Assembly: GCF_030815485.1 (NCBI RefSeq)
Contig: NZ_JAUSWV010000001.1
Span: 415,048-479,047 of the forward strand
Length of the DNA: 64,000 nt
Direction: 5' to 3'
Source of the DNA: Streptomyces rishiriensis
GTDB lineage: Bacteria; Actinomycetota; Actinomycetes; Streptomycetales; Streptomycetaceae
Part shown: in pieces, positions 1-9,450 of the stretch
Numbering within the stretch: position 1 is the stretch's first letter
How the letters are laid out: every line of letters begins with the position of its first letter
The notes under the pieces: model-generated
The model's input: only the letters and a program-made list of their open reading frames with translations
Told to the model about the DNA's origin: nothing
Database searches by the model: none
Translations under genes and position numbers: made by a program

Positions 1-635
1 ACGATGAGGACGATGCCGTACAGAGCGCCCAGCAGGTACCCGGCGAACGTCCCGACCACGACGATCGCCCAGCCGTACCAGCCCAGGACAGCGCCCAGGA
101 CGAGGGCGAGCTTGACGTCGCCGAACCCGAAGCCCTTGCTGAGCAGGAAGAGCACTAAGTAGCAGGCGCCCACGATGAGGGAGCCGAGCAGCGCGGACGT
201 CCAGCTGCCGCCGGCACTGGGCAGCATCGCGGCAACGCCGAGCAGGGCGAGCGCGGCCGCAGCGAGTGGCAGGGTGAGCACGTCCGGCAGTCGGTGCGCC
301 GTGAAGTCGACGGCGGCGAGCAGCACGCCGGCCGGGGCGAGCAGCAGCCAGACCACCAGTTCGGGGCGGGCACCAGTGGTGGTGGCAAGAAGAACGCACA
401 CCGCGGTCGTGGCGAAGGCGACGGCGAGGGCGCTCGGCCCGAAAGTGTCCCCCGCGGCGCAGCGGGCACGCCCCAGCCAGCCGCGCCCCGTCCCGGTGAG
501 GGGATGGCCAGCCGGGCATGCCGACCGCCAGGGTTCCTCGGGCGTCACGGAGAATCTGTACGCGGGTCGGGGTATGAGCACGCCCGCGCCACCGCCCCAC
601 AGGGCGGTAGCCGTGATGATCAGTAACGTCTCCAC
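1..635 (-). CDS. prepilin peptidase (A24 type), C-terminus beyond the left edge
   Basis: Polytopic membrane aspartic peptidase that cleaves class III signal peptides of type IV/Tad pilins. Translation from GTG at 635 gives a first membrane helix, then IPRPAYRFSV, a Cys pair region (WRSACPAGHPL and GRARC), DFTAHRLPDVLTLP with the first catalytic Asp, and GFGFGDVKLA with the second catalytic Asp in the family GxGD motif, followed by further hydrophobic helices. About 211 residues are visible and the frame is still open at base 1, so only the last helices are missing. The gene has no ATG; GTG 635 is chosen because it places few residues before the first helix. No Shine-Dalgarno sequence is obvious. 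No pilin or pilus-assembly gene lies to its right. Confidence 0.85.
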   Translation of the reverse strand, partial: METLLIITATALWGGGAGVLIPRPAYRFSVTPEEPWRSACPAGHPLTGTGRGWLGRARCAAGDTFGPSALAVAFATTAVCVLLATTTGARPELVVWLLLAPAGVLLAAVDFTAHRLPDVLTLPLAAAALALLGVAAMLPSAGGSWTSALLGSLIVGACYLVLFLLSKGFGFGDVKLALVLGAVLGWYGWAIVVVGTFAGYLLGALYGIVLI

Positions 636-777
636 CGGACGGAGCCTAGGGGCCCGCCGGTGCCGAGCCAGGACCGCGCTACCCAGAAGTCAACTGCGTC
701 GCTGCCTGCCTCGCGCCACGGACGCGGCCAGCCGGGCTGCGGCGCGAGGCACCGGGCGCACGCAGCGTCAGTCAGGG

Positions 778-985
778 TCAGGCCTGGCGCCAGGAACGCA
801 GCCTCTCGGCGATGCCGCACGAGTCCAACCGCAGCTCCCGGATGTCGTAGATCAGCTCCCGCCAGGGCTCGAACTTCGTGTCCACGCGTTCCCCGCAGGC
901 CTCTAGGTAGGCGATGGCGACGCCGTATCCGTACACCTCATTGCGGGCCGGGAGCGGGCGCAGCAGGCACGCACTCCTCCAGCAT
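778..985 (-). pseudogene. N-terminally truncated hypothetical protein
   Basis: A minus-strand frame ending at 778 reads plausibly as protein (GYGVAIAYLEACGERVDTKF, then EPWRELIYDIRELRLDSCG) and then loses coherence at about 960-1000, where an IS110 transposase tail begins on the other strand. I read it as the C-terminal end of a gene cut by that element. The family is not recognised. Confidence 0.4.
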
Positions 986-1000
986 GAGGCAGCCCGCCAG

Positions 1001-1213
1001 AAGGGCGTCGGGACCGTCAAACGGGCTTTCTTCCTCTCCGCGTTCGCCGCCCTGGGCGACCCCGCGTCCCGGATCTACTACGACAAGAAGATTGCCCAGG
1101 GCAAGCACCACACCCAGGCCCTGCTCTGCCTCGCCAGACGCAGGGCCGGGGTCCTGTTCGCCATGCTCAGAGACGGCACCTTCTACGAACCTCGGACAAC
1201 TGGAACGAGGTGA
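1001..1213 (+). pseudogene. IS110-family transposase, C-terminal remnant
   Basis: Residues VKRAFFLSAFAALGDPASR, IYYDKKIAQGKHHTQALLC and VLFAMLRDGTFYEP are the typical C-terminal end of IS110/transposase_20 proteins. The RuvC-like DEDD domain and everything else upstream are missing, so this is about 65 residues of a 400-residue protein. It abuts the truncated minus-strand gene that ends at 778. Confidence 0.75.
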
Positions 1214-1264
1214 GGCAACCAGCCTGCCTGCGAACCGAGATCGCGCAGGCCATGACGGCAGTCC

Positions 1265-1534
1265 CTACATGTCGTGAACCTCCACGGAGAAACCCTCCGC
1301 AAGGACGGAGTTCAGGTGCTCCGCATGGGCACCCAGCCATTGGCGCGCGTCAGAGAACTTCGCCGTCAGTTCGACGAGCACGTAGTCCTCGGCGCCATCA
1401 GTCGACCCATCACAGACACAGCAACGGAGACGCTGACTCACCGCACCCGTCCACTCCGGTCCGTCCCCGCTCGCTGCCACCGTCTCATCATCTACCTGCA
1501 CAAGCACATCGTTCCAGACGCCCTCGATCGGCAC
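1265..1534 (-). CDS. small acidic hypothetical protein
   Basis: 89 residues from GTG 1534, starting just downstream of the stop of the WD40-like gene, so probably the second gene of that unit. It is acidic with a CVCDG motif and alternating hydrophobic stretches (DYVLVELTAKF), typical of a small cytosolic alpha/beta protein. I do not recognise the family. Its partner upstream is broken, so it may no longer be functional. Confidence 0.5.
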   Translation of the reverse strand: MPIEGVWNDVLVQVDDETVAASGDGPEWTGAVSQRLRCCVCDGSTDGAEDYVLVELTAKFSDARQWLGAHAEHLNSVLAEGFSVEVHDM

Positions 1535-1537
1535 TTC

Positions 1538-3074
1538 CTAGACGGTCGAGCAGTCCAGGAGTCGCCCGTCGGTGGTGCCAATGAGCAGTCGGCTGGGTTC
1601 GGTAACGGTCAGCGCAGTCGCCACGACGGGTACTCCGGCAACAGTCAGGTGCTGACGCCAGCGGACTTTGCCGTCATGGAGATCGAGTCCGACGATCTCG
1701 CCGTCGTCGTACGTTACATAGACGGTCTCCACGTCGTGGTCGAGGTCCGTGGCCTGCGGTCTGTCCGAAAGACCCAAGTAGGCTCCTTACTGGCCACCAT
1801 GCGCCGTACGACGAACGAGCCGCCGGGCTGCAACCCGTGGCCGTGGTAGACAGTGCCGGCATAAGTCAAATCACAGTCGGCGGTCTCCACGCCGGGGCCG
1901 GCGAAGTGTGTCTCACCTGGTTTTCAGGAGAGTAGGGACACAAATGATCGACCTCCGCCCGCCTCGGCTCACGCGGACGTTCGGCAACCGGTATGGACCT
2001 CAGGTCCGCTGCCGCAAGCCAGGCCTCACCTGGTCCAGGCTGTTGCCCGTCCTGCGTTGAAATGGTTTCCCGAAAGTAGATCCGGCTGCCACGCCGGATG
2101 CGCAACCTGCTCCGCTCCCCGTTCCGCCCAGCGGGTGCGAGGGCAGGCAGGCCGTCAGCACATCGCACCAGGGAGACCGCGTCGGCGGGAGTGTGTTGAT
2201 CTAGCTGCGCCCCGTCCTGGAGCGCGAGCCGGACCACGGCCTGAGCACGCTTCTCCCACGGAGGCCGCACCAGACCAACCCAGGCTGATCGCTCATCTGC
2301 GGCGATGACAATGTCACGGCCGCCGCCATCGTTGTCCCGGACAGCCCACTGCCGTTGCCCCGAGGGCAGCCAGGACTCCAGCTGGACCCCGTCGAGCGTC
2401 GCCACGATCCTGCCGTCGGGCAACTCTTCAACCGCGCGGACGTTGCGTCGCGGGTCCCAGTTCGTACTCAGACCGGAAACCGTCTGGCGGGCGTCCTCTC
2501 GACGATCGGTTCGCGGGGCCGCTACCCGTGGTCCGGCCAAGTCATATCCGGTGATCGACCGGGATGGTACGACCGTCCAGTCGAGCCGATGCACCACCGC
2601 GACGTGCCCTTCGTGCCACGCGTCTTTGTCCTGCCAGTCGTCAGGCGGCGCTATTAGCACGCCTAGTTCCTGTTCGCTGCGCCATTCCAAGCCCAGGACT
2701 TGGCAGCCGAGTTCGTGCTCGATGAGCGACGTGGCGCTGCCCGTCTCCAGGTCCAGAAGGAGCGATTCCCCTTCGAAGAAGTAGCCGCCGTCGTAGTTGC
2801 CCGTGCCGACTGCAAGGAGGGGGAGCCTGGGGTGGAAAGCCATGGCGTGTACGGGATAGCGCGTACGGAGAAGCGCTCGGCAGGTCAGATCATCGATGCC
2901 GTAGACACCAACAGGCGCAGTGCTGCCGAAGTCGTGCCCGCCCGCCACTGCCACGTGCGTGCCTGCTACTGCTAGCAGACCGCGGCCCGCGTCATCGACG
3001 GCGAGGACAGGATCACCGACCTCGGTGAAGGGACGGTCACCGAGGATTCGGTCGATGCGGAACGAGATGGTCAT
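1538..3074 (-). pseudogene. beta-propeller (WD40/PQQ-like) protein, frameshifted
   Basis: Starting at ATG 3074 (MTISFRIDRIL) the protein shows repeated propeller-like blades (AVDDAGRGLLAVAG, AMAFHPRLPLLAVGTGNYDG, DGRIVATLDGVQLESW, YDDGEIVGLDLHDGKVRW, LLIGTTDGRLLD). The reading frame changes near 1930 (PYSPEN to KPGETHFAGPGVE) and again near 1765 (WVFRTDR to PQATDLDHD), so at least two indels separate one coherent protein of about 510 residues into three frames. Its function is unknown. Sequencing error is a possible alternative for single-base indels. Confidence 0.6.
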
Positions 3075-3261
3075 GGCGGTGATCTTCTCAGCGGCCAGAA
3101 TCTGCGTGAAGCCACGAACCTCGAGAAGCCGAACAGACTGGATCACCCAGCACCCCACGGAGGCCCGCCTCAGCTCAGTAGGTTCGCCTCCGACATCCAG
3201 CCCAAGCGCCCACGCGACGACGACCACGCCTGACCCTCCCCCCTCTTTGGAGAGCTCTGCC

Positions 3262-3832
3262 ATGCCCGGACTCCGATCCGACCTGCCGGCCTCCGACCGG
3301 ATCACCTTCCCCTACACCCCCTCCCCCACTGCCTGCCAGCGCCGCCCCGCCCTCTTCTCCCACGAGACGACCAGCACACCGGCAGCACAGACCGACATCG
3401 AGCAGGCCAAGCAGCTGTGCTCCGGCTTCCCGATCGCGGCAGGCGCCCAAATGGGCACTGGCCCACCCCACTCAGGCACGCCTCGGTGTGTGGGCAGGCA
3501 CCACCGCCCGCGAACGCACCCAGCTGCGCCAGCGCCTGGCCGACCGGCTCGGCACCGACTGGGTGACCGTCGTCGCCGACCGCGAAGACCGGCGCCGCGA
3601 GCAGCGCCAGGCCGCCCGCTACGCCCCGCTCACCGTCCGCGAAGCCCGCATCGTCCGCCTGCACCGCGACGTCAACGGACCCCTGCCACGGCGGCCGCGG
3701 AAGCTCACGCCGGACGACCAGCGGCGCAACATGCACCGGCCAGGAAGGCGGGATGACCATGAACCACAGCGGCATAGCGGTCACTCTGGACGGCTTCCTG
3801 TACGAGGAGGCCGTGCGCGGCGATCGGTGTGA
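3262..3832 (+). pseudogene. WhiB-like (Wbl) regulator, frameshifted with lost cluster cysteines
   Basis: From ATG 3262 the protein reads TACQRRPALF, then KQLCSGFPIAAGAQ; after a +1 shift near 3450 it reads KWALAHPTQARLGVWAGTT, the conserved Wbl GVWAG turn, and a basic tail. Wbl proteins bind a [4Fe-4S] cluster with four cysteines in a C-x29-C-x2-C-x5-C pattern; here the third Cys is Phe and the fourth is missing. The ligand loss means decay, not just a base-calling error. The tail overlaps the next gene by about 80 bases. Confidence 0.75.
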
Positions 3833-4241
3833 GGCCACTGCCCGCTTCCGCCTTGTCGTCTCCCACACCGACGAAGTGGTGGACGAAATGGTCGTTGTTT
3901 GCACGGCCACCACCCCCGCGCTCGTGGCTGCCGTGCTGCACGAGCTGGCCCCCGGCGACCAGCTGCGCATCACCGGCTACCTCTGCCTGCCCTGCACACC
4001 GGATGAGCCGTTCTGGCTGGACGTCACCACGCTCGAAGTCCTATGGGCGGCGCCGCTCAACCGGCTTCCCTGCCGCATGCGGCAGGTCACCTGGCTGTGG
4101 GCGCTCGGCACCCCCACAGCCCACACTGCGCAGCAGATGCGTATCAGCCCCAGTACAGTCCGGGTCCACCTCTACCAGGCGCGTCAACGCCTCGCCGCCG
4201 ATCCCATCCTGACTCAAATCGCTGGTCTCACGGAATCCTGA
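3753..4241 (+). CDS. OB-fold-like/HTH hypothetical protein
   Basis: 162 residues from ATG 3753 with an AGGCGGGATG-type ribosome site just upstream. The first ~95 residues look like a single OB barrel (RFRLVVSHTDEVVDEMVVVC, DQLRITGYLCLP), and the last ~45 contain a helix-turn-helix resembling sigma-70 region 4/LuxR (TAHTAQQMRISPSTVRVHLY, then QARQRLAAD). It starts inside the tail of the decayed WhiB-like gene, so the pair probably formed an overlapping operon. The fusion of a nucleic-acid-binding barrel to an HTH suggests a DNA-binding accessory or regulator; the domain assignments rest on pattern, not on a search. Confidence 0.65.
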   Translation: MTMNHSGIAVTLDGFLYEEAVRGDRCEATARFRLVVSHTDEVVDEMVVVCTATTPALVAAVLHELAPGDQLRITGYLCLPCTPDEPFWLDVTTLEVLWAAPLNRLPCRMRQVTWLWALGTPTAHTAQQMRISPSTVRVHLYQARQRLAADPILTQIAGLTES

Positions 4242-4924
4242 CCACGCCTCCCCTGCAGCTCTCCGGCCCGGCCGCCGAGTTCGAAGTCGGACACGGGCCA
4301 CGCCCTGGTTACCCACTCCCCCGAGGCGTACCCGTTGTAGTTCAGTTCCGCGCAGTTCGCCGCCCGGCGGTACCCGGAGTCCTGGAGCCCCGACTTGTAG
4401 CCGCAGCGCGATCCGCCGCGCAGTGGGACGGCTGGAAGTTCGTCGGAGCTGGAGCCCCAGGCCGAGCTGTTCCGGGACGGATGCGGCAATTGAGGGCGCC
4501 GTGAACGGACCTGAAGAGCCTGTATGGGCTTCTGACGGCCTATCGCCAGGTCCGGGGTCCGATCGTATTCCCTCCTCGGAGATCGGCCACTGGAGGCCCC
4601 ATTCTGGGAGTCGCTTATGTGCTGATTGTTACGCTAGCCTCGTTTGTGATCAGTGGCGGCCAGGTGATCTAGGCTCATCTCGCCGGCGCAGCTCGGGGTA
4701 TCTATTCGGCGCTTGCAGCGGCGAGATGGCCCTGTCCAACGAAGATCAGGGTCACGCCCGTTCTCCGCGACTCGGTCGAACCCTGACGGCTGCCGATGAG
4801 AGTCACCTAATCGGCGATCCTGCCGTTCCCGCAAAACAATCGGCCGCGGTCGCAGTGCTGACCCGCATGGTCGGTGGCGACGGCCAGGAGGCTGGACAAG
4901 AATCACCGCGCTGTGGCGGCAGGT
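4242..4924 (+). other. gene-poor stretch
   Basis: No open frame here reads as convincing protein over its length. A minus-strand stretch around 4290-4440 (RCGYKSGLQDSGYRRAANC) may be a scrap of a secreted protein. I see no tRNA and no strong hairpin. Confidence 0.5.
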
Positions 4925-5480
4925 TCAGCCCGCCGAACTCCTCGGGCGGCCTGTCAAAGAGATCGACGCCTATGACCTCGAGGTCCCCCACGAGATCACC
5001 TGGCGAAGCGTCAGGGGGCGGCCCAGCTACGTCGAACGTGACCACGACCTCGAGCTGCGGCGCCATAGCCGAGGCAGCCCGCGGCACCAGCCACCGGGTG
5101 ATGCCGGTCGGCTCCTCATCCCTGGGCAAGACTCAAGCCTGCTAGGGAGCCGCGCATGCCTGCCAGACGACTGGCGGCTGTGGCACACCATCGATCCCGG
5201 GCGCCCCCAGGCGGTATCGCCGAACTCGACAGAGTCGGACCCAGGACCGCCGTCTGGCGCAACGAAGCCCACCACTACCTGCTGCACCCCGATCATGGTG
5301 AGCAGATAGCCGCCGCGCTGCGCACTCTCCTGGCAGGCACAACCCGCGCGCCCATTCTGGTCCTGGGCACCATTTGGCCAAGACCCGGCTACTTCGACGA
5401 GTTTGCTGACCACTCCCCCGTCGGCCAGGCCCGAACACGGCACGCTCCCCAGCCCCTGCCCGCCGCCCCAAGAACCCTGA
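4925..5480 (+). pseudogene. STAND-type P-loop ATPase, N-terminal remnant
   Basis: Pieces in alternating frames assemble into one protein: AELLGRPVKEIDAYDLEV, YVERDHDLELRR, VGSSSLGKTQAC (a Walker A variant), LPDDWRLWHTIDPGRPQA, then IAELDRVGPRTAVWRNEAHH and EQIAAALRTLLAGTTRAPIL, VLGTIWPRPGYFDEF. This order is that of streptomycete nucleotide-binding STAND proteins with C-terminal TPR or WD40 repeats. At least two frameshifts are present. A TPR scrap at 6770-7022 on the same strand may be the far end of the same gene, now separated by an immunity gene and an IS630 remnant. Confidence 0.55.
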
Positions 5481-5743
5481 CCCGCACGGGCAGGCTCGCT
5501 ACCTGCTGGCCGGACGTCCTCTAGGCCCGCGGCATTTACGCCTCGCGAAGTCGATCTGAGCAGCAAGTCGGACGACCCTCGCTTGGTCGCAGCTGCGTGC
5601 TCCGCCAAGGACTGCATGGTCACTCAGTACCTGGCGGCTGGCTTCGACCGAGTGCTGTGACCGGAAAGGTTCGCCGGATCGGGAGCGGACAAGCAGTTTG
5701 TTGGGCTGGGTGGCCTGTGCACCGGGCGTGGGAAGATCGCGCC

Positions 5744-6061
5744 TTGACTATCACCCTGCACGACTTCGACGGCGAGCACTCGCTAACACTCGCTGCTGGT
5801 GACCTGGCCGCCGATGCTGCAGTCGTTGCCGCCGGACACGAGCCGAATGGGTACTTCTGGGAAGGTCTTGTGCAGTTCGCCTGGCCGGATCTTGCTGAGC
5901 GCCTCGACTTCGACAGTGAGGGTGGCATGTTCTGTGCGCTCGGGAGCTCGGGTGACCTCGCGCAGCTCAAGACTGCCCTTGAGCCCGTGTTCTTGAGCCC
6001 CAGCGCCGTTCGCGAGATTGTTGCCCGTGCCGAGACGGCAGGCTTCGAGTTCGACGACTAA
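5744..6061 (+). CDS. Imm51-family immunity protein
   Basis: About 105 residues with the family pattern AAVVAAGHEPNGYFWEGL, RLDFDSEGGMFCALGSSGDL and a C-terminal RAETAGFEFDD. Imm51 proteins neutralise cognate polymorphic (contact-dependent or secreted) toxins in the cytoplasm. TTG 5744 has GGGAAG 11 bases upstream; GTG 5717 in the same frame is an alternative start. No toxin gene adjoins it: the neighbours are a decayed P-loop gene and an IS630 remnant, so it is an orphan. Confidence 0.75.
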   Translation: MTITLHDFDGEHSLTLAAGDLAADAAVVAAGHEPNGYFWEGLVQFAWPDLAERLDFDSEGGMFCALGSSGDLAQLKTALEPVFLSPSAVREIVARAETAGFEFDD

Positions 6062-6066
6062 TGCTG

Positions 6067-6630
6067 TCACCAGCAGGTCTGCCGGGGTTCAGGCCGCAAG
6101 CCGAAGTGGCCTGCCGCCCCAGCGGATGTGCTTCTGGCTGCGGATGCGGGAGCGTTCGCGTCGTTGGGCGGCGAGGACATCGGGGTGACGGGCGTTCTTG
6201 TTGCGCCACCGCAGATAGGCGTGCAATGCCCGGTTCTGGACGCTGTGATTGGGGTGGTTCGAGTTGGCGAGGGTGAACTGCTGTAGGGGCCCGAAGTGGG
6301 CCTCGATTGGGTTGGCCCAGGACGCGTAGGTCGGGGCGAAGCAGAGATCGATCCCTTTTTCCGGGCGGCCCAGCGGCGGATCCGCCAGTTCAGGTGCGCG
6401 GACAGGTTGTCGGGGATCACGTAGATCGGGGCGCCGTCCGGACGGGCCGCGCGGATCGACCGTAGGGCCGCCCAAGTGTGGTCCATGCCCTTGCGTCGGC
6501 GGACGACTCCCCAGAGTTGGTCATCGCCGACCGAGTAGCAGCCATGGAAGTAGGTGATGCCATGAGGGCGGCGGTATGTCGTCGGCCCATCACAGTGGCT
6601 TGTGCGCACGCCGGCACGCGCCACGCCACA
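6067..6630 (-). pseudogene. IS630-family transposase, C-terminal half, frameshifted
   Basis: DDE transposase remnant. One frame gives GITYFHGCYSVGDDQLWG, IYVIPDNLSAHLNWRIRRW (the second catalytic Asp in PDNLSAH); after a shift near 6370 another frame gives GIDLCFAPTYASWANPIEAH (catalytic Glu in PIEAHF) and QNRALHAYLRWRNKNA. The N-terminal HTH half is missing. Confidence 0.75.
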
Positions 6631-6769
6631 GGCTAAGAGGCACACCGCTGAGATCATGGCCGTGGAAGGGCACCTAGATGAGCGCCGGAATGGTTCCGAG
6701 CCGCGACGCGGGCAGGTAACGAAGGCAGCCTGCTGGCAGCAGCCAGCGCGCTGGCCGACGGCGGTCGAT

Positions 6770-7022
6770 TGAGGCAAGGCACTCCCCTGGTTCGACCAGG
6801 CTGCCGCTGTCGACGATGAGTACGCGCTCGCCGAGGCGGCCGAGGCCTTGCTGGACGCTGGCCGTGTAGTGGACGCCTCGTTCCTGAGGGAGCAGGCCGA
6901 GCGCGAAGGGCATGACTTGGCCAGCGAAGCCATCGCACGGGAGTTGGCAATCGCTGGCCGCCGCGACGGCACCCTTGCATGGCTGGCACTTCCGCTGGGC
7001 CGCCCATCAACATGCAGGGCAG
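6770..7022 (+). pseudogene. TPR-like repeat fragment
   Basis: A plus-strand frame reads ALPWFDQAAAVDDEYALAEA, AEALLDAGRVVDASFLREQ, AEREGHDLASEAIARELA, GRRDGTLAWLALPLGR, a helical-repeat pattern of about 35 residues as in TPR ends of STAND proteins. It has no start of its own and is probably the remnant end of the P-loop gene at 4925-5480. Confidence 0.45.
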
Positions 7023-7062
7023 CCACGGCGGACAAGTCTCTTGATGGAGCTCGGCCGGAGGA

Positions 7063-7081
7063 GTGATTACGGCGTAATCAC
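7063..7081. promoter_or_regulatory. parS-like palindrome 1
   Basis: Perfect GTGATTACG-G-CGTAATCAC: 9-bp arms around one central base. It is the leftmost copy of the dispersed set I take to be the ParB centromere sites. Confidence 0.75.
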
Positions 7082-7228
7082 TCGGGCGGCGAGGAAGCGG
7101 CAGTTCGTGCGCAAGTTGCCATACACGGTGTCCCGGCGGCGCTCCCTTCCCATCGGTCGTGGGAGTCGCCAGCGGTAGATCTCTTCGGACCCGGTCGGAC
7201 AGCTGCCGTTGCTGCCTCGGCGCTGTCC

Positions 7229-7316
7229 TGTCTCAACGAAGTTGGTCGTCCTCGGGTGCTGACCTTCGTGGGCTGGATTGTGTGAGACGCGTGAGCCGGA
7301 TTCGTTGAGACAACAT
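7229..7316 (-). repeat. dispersed repeat module, inverted partial copy
   Basis: The minus strand here resembles the first ~85 bases of the module at 11437 and 13312, including the bounding TGTCTCAACGAA motifs and GGATTG..GTGAGAC in the middle. The 13-bp end motifs (TCTCAACGAA / TTCGTTGAGA) are themselves an inverted pair bordering the segment. Confidence 0.7.
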
Positions 7317-7341
7317 GGCGGGTTTCGGGGTTGGTGGCGCC

Positions 7342-7991
7342 CTATCTCGATGTCCCGATGGTGTGGTTGATCGCGGAAGCGACGTCGTCAGCGACATGGG
7401 TGGGCCAGTAGGAGTCCTGGGTCCAGGCATGTCCGTTCGTCACCCATACGCTCCGAAGACCGAGCAGGTGGGCGCCCGCGATGTCAGCGTGCGGTGAATC
7501 GCCGATGACCCACGCGCCCCGCAGGGGGAGGCTGACGGTGGCGGCGGCCGCCTGGAAGATCTCCGGTTCCGGCTTCTTGTGGCCGACGCTTTCGGAGATG
7601 ACCCAGCCCTGAACGAGCTGGTCGAGTCCGGTGTTACGGATCTTCGCTTCCTGCTGGACGGTGCGCCCATTGGTGACGATGACGCAACTCCAGCCGTGCG
7701 CCGGTGCCTTGCCCAGCGCCTCGCGGGTGGACTGCGCCAGGACGACTCGATCGGCGGCGCCAGTGTCGAGAAGGGCACGGATGGTCGTGGTCGGCACCAC
7801 GCCCCGTACCGGTAGGTCAGAGCTGCCGCGACTTCCTGACGCGTCGTATAGCCGCCAGCATCGATAGCCATCACCCACGTGAGGTCCGAGGCAGGCAGGC
7901 CGTCTTGGGCGAGGAAGTCGACGACTGCGGCGCGGAAGGCCGCATCGCGGTCGACAAGGGTGTTGTCGAGGTCCATCAGCAGCAACGGCAT
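7342..7991 (-). pseudogene. HAD-family hydrolase, frameshifted
   Basis: From ATG 7991 the protein starts MPLLLMDLDNTLVDRDAAFR, the HAD motif I with the nucleophile Asp (DLDNT), then a cap region to about residue 63. After a frame change near 7800 it continues VLAQSTREALGKAPAHGWSC, IVTNGR (motif II), HKKPEPEIFQ (motif III Lys) and WVIGDSPHADIAGAHLLGLR (motif IV). All four motifs survive, so a single indel is the only defect; this could be a sequencing error in a working phosphatase of the phosphoglycolate phosphatase type. Confidence 0.75.
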
Positions 7992-8392
7992 GACCGGCAC
8001 TAGATCACGGAAGCCGCTGCGAGGCAGGTCAGTTTCGGGCTGGCATCGGCACCAGGCCGACGAGCCGGATGCTGCGGATCGTTGACGCTCACCGCGCGAC
8101 CAGCGAAGCGTGTGCACCGGAGCGACATCCTCGAACCGGCCCGTCACACAGTCCCACAGCGAACGCCGGCAGCTCCCGTGCACCGCGTCCACGTACGACA
8201 ATTCGATGCACGGCCCGCCTGATCCACCCCAGCTGGTACCGCCACGCAGCACCCCGAGCCCACACCGCCGCGCGTCCAGGTTCGCTGAGACAGAAGCCCG
8301 AACGACTCGGTTCGCTGAGAAGGCGACTCGATGGAGTGAGACGTGACAGACGTCGGCAGTTGGTCCGCTGCTCTCTGGAATCGGGCCGAGGC

Positions 8393-8411
8393 TTGATTAC
8401 GGCGTAATCAC
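8393..8411. promoter_or_regulatory. parS-like palindrome 2
   Basis: TTGATTACGGCGTAATCAC: one outer mismatch from the consensus. Confidence 0.65.
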
Positions 8412-8438
8412 CAGTGCCCGGGGGAAGCGGCGGTCTGA

Positions 8439-8457
8439 GTGCTTACGCCGTAATCAC
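8439..8457. promoter_or_regulatory. parS-like palindrome 3
   Basis: GTGCTTACGCCGTAATCAC: one mismatch in the left arm; only 27 bases after copy 2. Confidence 0.65.
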
Positions 8458-8834
8458 TCGCGGGCTGGCAAGCGGGAGGGTCCGCGTTCTCAGGGCCCAA
8501 CTATCGAGCGGACGGGTCCCCAGAGGACTGGGTTGGACATCGTGAACACTGCGGCCACCTCGTGATCCAAGTCCGGTCCGCTGCACTACGTCGGGCGGCG
8601 GAGGAAGGCATCGCGAGGAACCAGCAATAGCCCGAAGGCGGGCGCCAAATCCTTTCAGCAGGGGACCGGGTAGCAGCTCACCATGAACCCCCGACCACGC
8701 TTCACGTCCGCCGCGACCCGGTTCTGCGGTTGTCGGCGAGTGGCTGAGGCTTGGAGCCAAGGTTCGGGAGCGCTCGGCCCGAGGCTCGTGGGACGGCATT
8801 GAGCGCCGTACCGGGCGCTGCTGGCAGCCTCGCT

Positions 8835-8853
8835 CTGATTACGCCGTAATCAC
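8835..8853. promoter_or_regulatory. parS-like palindrome 4
   Basis: CTGATTACGCCGTAATCAC: one outer mismatch. Confidence 0.65.
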
Positions 8854-9039
8854 TCAGGCGGGCTAGCACCCTCTCCCCGATGTGGTGTTGGGCGGCCAGC
8901 GGGATCCGCCACACGTCATACGGTGTCAGCGAAAGGGGACGCCAGGACGACGGACGTCGTGGTGGCACAAGCTCGTGGAATAGCAGGGTCTGGGGACCTG
9001 CGAGGCAAGTGCTGCGTCGACGCTTCCAGGAAGGGAGCC

Positions 9040-9288
9040 GTGGCCAGCCCGGGGCATTGGCCGCACGCTGACATTGTGGCCGCTGCGCGCGAGTGGCGCT
9101 GGGCGGTGCTGCAGTTGGAGCGGGAGGCACGTGGTGTCGCTGGCGACGGCTTCGACTGGGTAGCTGCTGTACGGCGCGCGGACGAAGGCCGGGACCGCTT
9201 CTACGTCGCTGCCAGGGTCGGCCTGACCGTGGGCAGCGGCGACGTAGCCCAGGCGCGATGGCTCATCGCCCGTCAGTTGAACGCGTGA
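9040..9288 (+). CDS. small hypothetical protein
   Basis: 82 residues from GTG 9040, which has a strong AGGAAGGGAG ribosome site directly upstream; the frame is also open further up, but that part reads poorly. The protein is helical and charged (AAAREWRWAVLQLEREARGV, GDGFDWVAAVRRADEGRDRF, DVAQARWLIARQLNA). No known family. It lies in the partition region between parS-like copies 4 and 5. Confidence 0.55.
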   Translation: MASPGHWPHADIVAAAREWRWAVLQLEREARGVAGDGFDWVAAVRRADEGRDRFYVAARVGLTVGSGDVAQARWLIARQLNA

Positions 9289-9450
9289 TTGGCGAAGTTG
9301 CGGTTTGCCCGCACTCGTCTGCGGACGGCCAAGTTGGCTGGTGACGCGCGCAATGGCCAACTGGCGTGCTCCGTCACAAGAGAGGACAAAGGCCGGCCAG
9401 ATGTTGTTTCACAGAGTGTGAATCCCGTGGGGTGAGGCACACTCTGATGC

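Larger units (their letters stand above)
7992..8922. other. non-coding stretch with three parS-like sites
   Basis: No frame is convincing. It holds three imperfect copies of the 19-bp palindrome and, at 8272-8340, short TTCGCTGAGA pieces related to the ends of the dispersed module. Confidence 0.5.
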
